Part shown: piece by piece, positions 54,292-64,000 of the stretch | How positions within the stretch are numbered: the stretch's first letter is position 1 | How the letters are laid out: each line of letters opens with the position of its first letter | Assembly: GCF_000150275.1 (NCBI RefSeq) | Contig: NW_002060945.1 | Coordinates: forward strand, 2,999,172-3,063,171 | Direction: 5' to 3' | Length of the DNA stretch: 64,000 nucleotides | Source: Trichoplax adhaerens | Lineage: Eukaryota > Placozoa > Uniplacotomia > Trichoplacea > Trichoplacidae | The notes under the pieces: model-generated | Databases searched by the model: none | Seen by the model: only the letters and a program-made list of their open reading frames with translations | What the model was told of the DNA's origin: nothing | Position numbers and translations under genes: made by a program

Positions 54292-54436
54292 CTTTGACGG
54301 CCATTTTTGGAGGCCAAATCAACTTAATTTTTTAGTTTATGTAGGTTACAAAACAGCTATGCAACAAGATCTTTGACGGCCAAATCAACTTAATTTTTTA
54401 GTATATGTAGGTTACAAAACAGCTATGCAACAAGAT
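54292..54436. repeat. Imperfect tandem duplication (79 + 66 bp)
   Basis: Two adjacent copies start CTTTGACGGCC and end ATGCAACAAGAT: 54292-54370 and 54371-54436. Copy 1 has 13 extra bases (ATTTTTGGAGGCC) flanked by GGCC, as expected if copy 2 lost them by pairing of the two GGCC. One further substitution (TTTATG versus TATATG) separates them, so the duplication is recent. Confidence 0.92.
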
Positions 54437-57400
54437 AACGTAATGCACAATCATTCAGTCAATTCCCTGAACCACGTATCAGCGAGCAGTATCTACTCTT
54501 TCAGCAACACTTTTCCTATACAAGTAGACTACAAAAAGACTGAAACGCCTCGTATCTTACGTTAAACACGAATCATAAGAACTAACTTTATTAGACGATT
54601 TATCGCATTTATACACTCTTTTACAATAGCAAAGACATCCCAGTTAGTAATAGTAACGTTAAAACCTGATAATGAATCAAAAGCTAATTTTATCTACTGC
54701 TACCTATAATGAAGACAACAGTATTTACCAACATAGACATCGAATGACTAATACAAAATTGTCAGATTACAATATGTCCTATCACGGAACATTTCTACCA
54801 TAATCTACAATCTACCGTCAGTAAATTACAATCACAGTGATTTAAATTGTAAGAAGATTATTCTCGATTCCCTAATTAAACTACTAATTTCAGTAGGCTG
54901 TAAAGTATACTGTATAAGGGTAAAGCAACAAAATTATCCTAACATAGATGTTTCTACTATAATCTCGATATTACAGTGTAGAACACTGTAACAATGTAGA
55001 ATTGAATTTCAGTTACTCAGGCAGGCATGGTCGAAAATTTCCTTAGAATGCTTCGAAAAATAGAGAAAAATCTAAAATTTCTATATTCAAACATTTTATT
55101 GCTAATTAAACTTTACTGGTCGTAAATAAGAATTTTAAAAATAAAGCATTCGAGTGAAAATAAGAATTGTACCGGAAAAAAAAATGCCGTTCGTGAAAAA
55201 AAATAATCATTTGTCGAATTAAGAGCGTACTGTTACTAATTAGAAAAACTTGTAACAGCTAAATAACCCGCTCCGTGGCCTGTTCAATATCTTCATTTAT
55301 CCTATAAATAGGATAAGAAAGGTTACAAACTTTGGACTTTTTTCTATGGATACGAAATACTAAGTACTACATTTTGAGGTCTTAACAGCTTTAGAATAGG
55401 ATTTTGGATGTTCAATTTTCTTTATTGCACTTACTCTGGCTATTAGTTGTACACGTAGACTACAGTAGCAGAATCAGAATAAGGGACTTCTAATAAGACA
55501 AATTAGAATAATTAATCATCTATAAGATAGAAGCATTCTTTCTTTCTTCTACGACACTACCTCTATCGCTTTGATGGAGATAAAATGTATACTGTAGCTA
55601 TTTCTTTTTTACCATGATGGTAAAACGTCTTTTTCTTTTTGCCACTGTCTACATTGCTGAGTGTATTATCGCGATGGCACCTTCACCAAGCCGATTGTAG
55701 AACAACACATCTACTGTTGAATATTCTAGCATGACTACTGGATAGCCATATAGTATCTAGTAGTCCATGAACTATACTTAGAGTATCTACACTGAGTGTG
55801 CAACGGTTCTTGCAGACTCTTACTGTGTGTAGGCAACTATAAAGTAAAATTATATTGGCTGTATACAACAAAAATTTACTCATATTCAATAATATTTCAA
55901 CAAGGAATCGCTTTTTCTTTTACCTCAAGGCTAAAATTAAACTGAAATGATGGAATCATGTTAACTATGATAGGTAGCAAACATAGCCTACTATGTCATA
56001 CTGTAGTGTATGCTGAATAATGTCTTCTGCTTGTAAACATAGGGAACACCACATACGTCTATGCGTATGTTATACTCGAATTGGGCAAACAACTGCTGTC
56101 CACCATAACTAGACTACTCCATGTTGACATGAAATATACAGTGTTTAGGATACTGAATAATTGTATGTTATCCTACAGAATGGATATGCCTGAGAAATAA
56201 TAAAATGCAATAGTCACTTTTTTATTTGATGATCATTAATTAAGATATTGCACGTAAAAATGAAATACCAAAACGTCCATCGATGCTACATCAGCTAGTA
56301 TATAGAGAAAGTACAGTAGAATGGAGGACAAGCCATAAGTGTAAATAGATTGTTATTATTGATCAATTCTATATTATCGTATTCAATACAGAGGTGACAA
56401 TAAAATATCCTGCTGCTGTACCTGTAGTGATAGATTGATCAATACACTCTGATAGTCTACATATAGCATATTGTATTATTGTATTATGAATGCATCTGAT
56501 ATCTACGTCTCTTTCGACGTTATGCATTTTGTATCCATCTAAACTTATCATACAACTAGCTTTCTTCATATCATCACCTTCCTATTTTCAATTTAATTCA
56601 CTAAGCAAATTGTACGGTACTTGGTATCTGATAGGGAAATGCTAATAGACGAATACGATATTTAAATATATGCGTATACTCTAAAGAGAGGTAGGATTGA
56701 TCGATTTATTACCATGGATAAAATCAACTATATCGGTATCTTGTAGAAGGCGAATATTGTAGTTACTATTCATGATCGATTACAATTATTCAGCTACGTT
56801 AGTTTGCTTGTCATATCATTTCATCAGTGACTATCGTCCTCATCAACATTAAAAGTCGAATGATTTGCGATGACGACATGCATATCCGACGTACGAGCAT
56901 AAGCACAGTTCCACGTGAACAACAAATGCTTACGAACAGCTACAATACAACCGTAGCAGCTTAGTATCATACAAATTTAATTACAATTTTCGACATAAAA
57001 TGCACTGTATTATACAATATTATTTGAATTGTAATGAAATACCATAATATTGCAGCAATATGAATACCATCAATGGTGATAATAAAATTTTTTCTTTCAC
57101 TAACTTTATAAGCATTCGTCTTGAAAAATATAAAAAATCACGAAAGGTTATTATTGTTACTTTGAATATACATTATTATTGCAATATTTCTCATTAAGAA
57201 AGTCATACGTAGAAGGTCGACAATCTTTCAACCAAGCCAAATTACAATCGTGCTATTACAAATATTTTCCCGTATCTTACTGATACCGCACATAATTTTG
57301 TTAATTATAATAAACGTAAGTAAAAATAACAGTTTACAGACGAATGAAATTATGTTATAATTATTGTATTAATTATATTTGGCAAATTAATGATTCAGCC

Positions 57401-57634
57401 TTGAAACTAATTCGTTGTAGATTTTCTCTTATTCCCTGCAAATATCTCCTCAATACATGAATACAGTAGACTGTACTATTATTAGCTCTCAAATTTATTT
57501 CAGCATGATATGTTACTTAACCAAAAGTTTGAAATATTATGACTATAACGAGCAGTGAATCATATATTACTATCATAAAGTCATTTTCGAATGTAATAGA
57601 TCTGAATAATTATATATTCATAATTTCAAAGCAA

Positions 57635-63267
<5,633 letters not shown>

Positions 63268-64000
63268 GATAACTAAAATACTGTATATTCAAATTATGTT
63301 TATGTAAACCGAAACTTAAGTAAATGAGTCCTTGACGGTACCAGAGGTTGACTACGTTAAACAAAATTTTTGAACTTTGACGATTACTTTATTAGAGATA
63401 TTATCCTTTCGAAAATGGAAAATTTCAACGTATTCTTAATCAAAGAGAGAGATGTACTATATTACGTCGTCTTGAGGTTGTTTTATCTCTTAAAGATTGA
63501 TTGAATATAGTTCTACGGCAGTTGTAGAATTACTTAAAGAGAATTTGGTTAAAATAAAGCGATTAGAGGCAAATTTAAATCGATGTTGACATCCACCATA
63601 CAATTAATTCAACCACGATGAAATAAACTTGACCTTTGCTACCGATTATAAAAGGATCGTACTTAAGGATAGTATTAGGGTAAATTTCCTGATAGCAATT
63701 AGATACCAAGAGTTTACGATTGAACTTGTTTTGATCTCGTGTAATTCAACAAGCGTTAAATCAATCAACTTTAAAAGGGGCTTAATATCCGTATAATAGT
63801 AGAACAATGTTTGAATTGGATCAAAGTTATCTACAGTCTGTTATTAAATGGAATGACTGCTAGAAATCATCCATTAAAAAAATTAAAAATCAAGGTGATT
63901 CGGGACTTTTATCCAAGTTACCTTAGAAAAACTGTTATTCGCTGGTGAATACGAATACATTAATAGTAACAGCGTTAACACTAGCTAACAGGTGAAATAG
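63268..64000. other. Upstream of STK33; possible edge of a further gene
   Basis: Holds the STK33 promoter side. On the plus strand three short open stretches look protein-like: about 63404-63499 (GKFQRILNQRERCTILRRLE), about 63503-63589 (ELLKENLVKIKRLEANLNR, helical) and about 63843-63947 (NHPLKKLKIKVIRDFYPSYL). I could not join them with standard splice sites in a common frame, and I recognise no family. It could be the start of a divergent gene continuing to the right, or chance. Confidence 0.25.

Larger units (their letters stand above)
53981..57634. other. Intergenic stretch upstream of PATL1, with pentamer cluster
   Basis: Left part: upstream region of PATL1 with the pentamer cluster (54048-54265) and an imperfect direct repeat (54292-54436). 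Right part: 3' flank of STK33. I found no exon. An open frame at 56569-56369 (minus, 66 codons, ATG to stop) has no motif and no splice context, and I do not call it. Confidence 0.55.

Noticed and set aside
56369-56569. 66-codon minus-strand ATG-to-stop frame
   Set aside because: Protein-like composition but no motif, no neighbouring exon and no regulatory context; open frames of this length are common in the window.

Overview
The window is nuclear DNA from an animal: AT-rich sequence with compact genes made of many short exons and small GT-AG introns, usually under 1 kb. The gene content (Tudor-SN/SND1, UBAP2/Lingerer, PATL1, STK33, TIGAR, a SAND factor, a Gab/IRS-like PH adaptor and a peptide-amidating lyase) is metazoan. 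Eight genes in 64 kb, short introns and many splice sites placed as in bilaterians suggest an early-branching animal. A placozoan (Trichoplax/Hoilungia type) fits well, but that is inference from style and content. I rebuilt the exons by hand from splice sites, reading frame and remembered family motifs. Six of the eight models close to an exact multiple of three. The other two each miss by one base, inside one recognisable exon.

Layout: 1-3305 (+) 3' part of a peptidyl-alpha-hydroxyglycine amidating lyase joined to three Kazal domains and a transmembrane tail. 3306-5937 non-coding, with a 50-base assembly gap. 5938-10448 (-) PH-domain adaptor. 11343-17706 (-) UBAP2/Lingerer, 25 exons. 17707-23020 non-coding, with clusters of a TACTG/CAGTA pentamer. 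23021-25834 (-) TIGAR. 25835-27575 divergent intergenic region packed with the same pentamer. 27576-38440 (+) SND1, 34 exons, with a repeat-bearing 4 kb first intron. 40417-46180 (+) SAND-domain factor. 48531-53980 (-) PATL1, 18 exons. 53981-57634 non-coding, with another pentamer cluster just upstream of PATL1. 57635-63267 (-) STK33, 13 exons. 63268-64000 unresolved.

Three of the eight genes (UBAP2, SND1, PATL1) encode proteins of stress granules or P-bodies, and each has a pentamer cluster near its 5' end or in its first intron. The pentamer arrays repeatedly flip orientation, so they form dense perfect palindromes. This is the most distinctive unexplained structure in the window. I saw no rRNA, tRNA, CRISPR array or recognisable intact transposon.
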